Below, piece after piece: positions 63,475 through 64,000 of a stretch of DNA of 64,000 bases; positions within the stretch are counted from its first letter, which is position 1, and the number at the start of each line of letters is the position of its first letter. Made by a program: the position numbers and the translations under genes. This stretch comes from Synaphobranchus kaupii (taxonomy: Eukaryota; Chordata; Actinopteri; Anguilliformes; Synaphobranchidae): positions 92,350,899 through 92,414,898 of the forward strand of contig CM056376.1 in NCBI GenBank assembly GCA_029718625.1, written 5' to 3'. Below the pieces are notes generated by a model. That model did no database searches and had not been told where the DNA came from. It saw only the letters and a program-made list of their open reading frames with translations.

Positions 63475-64000
63475 TGCAGCAGGTCAAACACTGGGGAGTA
63501 TTTATAGACAACAAGCTTTCCTGGCAACAAAAACCTTTAAAAATTCAACATGGAAACAAACATTTTAACTCTCTTTTATAAACCTTTTTATAAGAGCATT
63601 ACGACAGTTTGAATTATTTGCTGGTTTGGACATTTTGACGCAGATACAAAAAAGCTTAGTCAACTTGCAAATTCAAGTAGCAAGATTCTTGACACTCAGA
63701 CGTTTACAGAACAGAACTCCCAAAGCAGACTACAAGATCAGGGGTGTCGAACTCAAGTCCCAGAGGTCTGCAGTCTCTGCAGGTTTCTGCAGTTTCCTTT
63801 CAATCAGCAGCCAATTTAGACTTTGGAAACAAGGTGTGCGGACTCTAGCCAATGAGCCAGTGACTGACATGAATCACTGAAGTGCTGAAACATGCAAAAC
63901 CAGACCCTCTAAGACTGGTGCCCAACACACCTCTGCTATATGAAGGCCACACTACAGAGAATATGCAACACTTCCTCCAGGATGACATTCACATTATTCA
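63475..64000 (+). pseudogene. Decayed LINE ORF2 C-terminal relic
   Basis: From 63484 the plus strand reads VKHWGVFIDNKLSWQQ, then frameshifted pieces LLYKPFYKSI and WFGHFDADTKKLSQLANSSS followed by KILDTQTFTEQ. This follows the post-reverse-transcriptase region of fish LINEs ('YLGV.iDnkLsW...fY.s...s...WfG....KLn.Lv..ASkIlg'). Multiple stops and shifts show decay. It is interrupted at 63739-63935 by a MITE and runs off the window. Confidence 0.65.
63739..63935. mobile_element. Degenerate hAT-type MITE in a LINE relic
   Basis: It starts CAGGGGTGTCGAACTCAAG and ends ACACACCTCTG, with internal CCTTTCAATCAGCAGCCAAT and CCAATGAGCCAGTGACTGA as in the family of 30674-30879. Possible target duplications CTACAAGA and CTATATGA agree at 6 of 8 bases with a one-base offset, so the borders are soft. 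Confidence 0.65.

Overview
The window is vertebrate nuclear DNA, most likely from a ray-finned (teleost) fish. The evidence is a split gene with GT-AG introns, dense (AC)n microsatellites, many Tc1-like and hAT-like DNA-transposon derivatives, fish-type tRNA-derived SINE relics and LINE reverse-transcriptase relics. The species cannot be fixed from the sequence. No prokaryotic or viral genes were seen.

Only one host gene is well supported: znf800 (zinc finger protein 800), on the minus strand. Three consecutive coding exons lie at 13705-13610, 13511-13368 and 13125-11344. Their splice phases agree (1, 1, 1, then 2), and they encode one C2HC and six C2H2 fingers in the ZNF800 order. The short N-terminal coding exon expected upstream was not found; it may lie in the huge upstream intron or in the 500-N gap at 25047-25546. 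A strong minus-strand splice donor at 44741/44740, beside a CpG-rich segment (about 44340-45070), is the best candidate for the untranslated first exon and promoter, which would make the gene about 33 kb. The big exon as assembled is broken by a perfect 118-bp tandem duplication (12549-12784) and by one extra base in a G5 run (12393-12397). Removing both restores one frame whose end phase fits the splice donor.

Layout: 1-11.3 kb is downstream of or the 3' part of znf800, with several MITEs, a SINE relic, a C/G-rich stretch that may be regulatory (5.6-7.1 kb) and a nested transposon (9.9-11.3 kb). 11.3-13.7 kb holds the znf800 exons. 13.7-44.7 kb is the putative long 5' intron. It contains a 3.8-kb foldback element (21.1-24.9 kb), an assembly gap inside a LINE relic, a CTCTCCCACA minisatellite (25.85-26.59 kb), and hAT-type MITEs with clear 8-bp target duplications at 28.0, 30.7, 35.1 and 39.8 kb. 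44.3-45.1 kb is the candidate promoter. 45-64 kb is gene-poor: a Tc1 graveyard at 52.1-56.9 kb, a 261-bp-arm inverted repeat at 56.9-58.0 kb, a tRNA-Glu-like sequence at 59.4 kb and a decayed LINE with a MITE insertion at the right edge.

No convincing new multi-gene system was found. The points most worth a second look are the two frame-breaking anomalies in znf800, a UG-repeat 3' splice site in the same gene, a foldback core shared by two transposons with different ends, and the very symmetrical inverted repeat near 57 kb.
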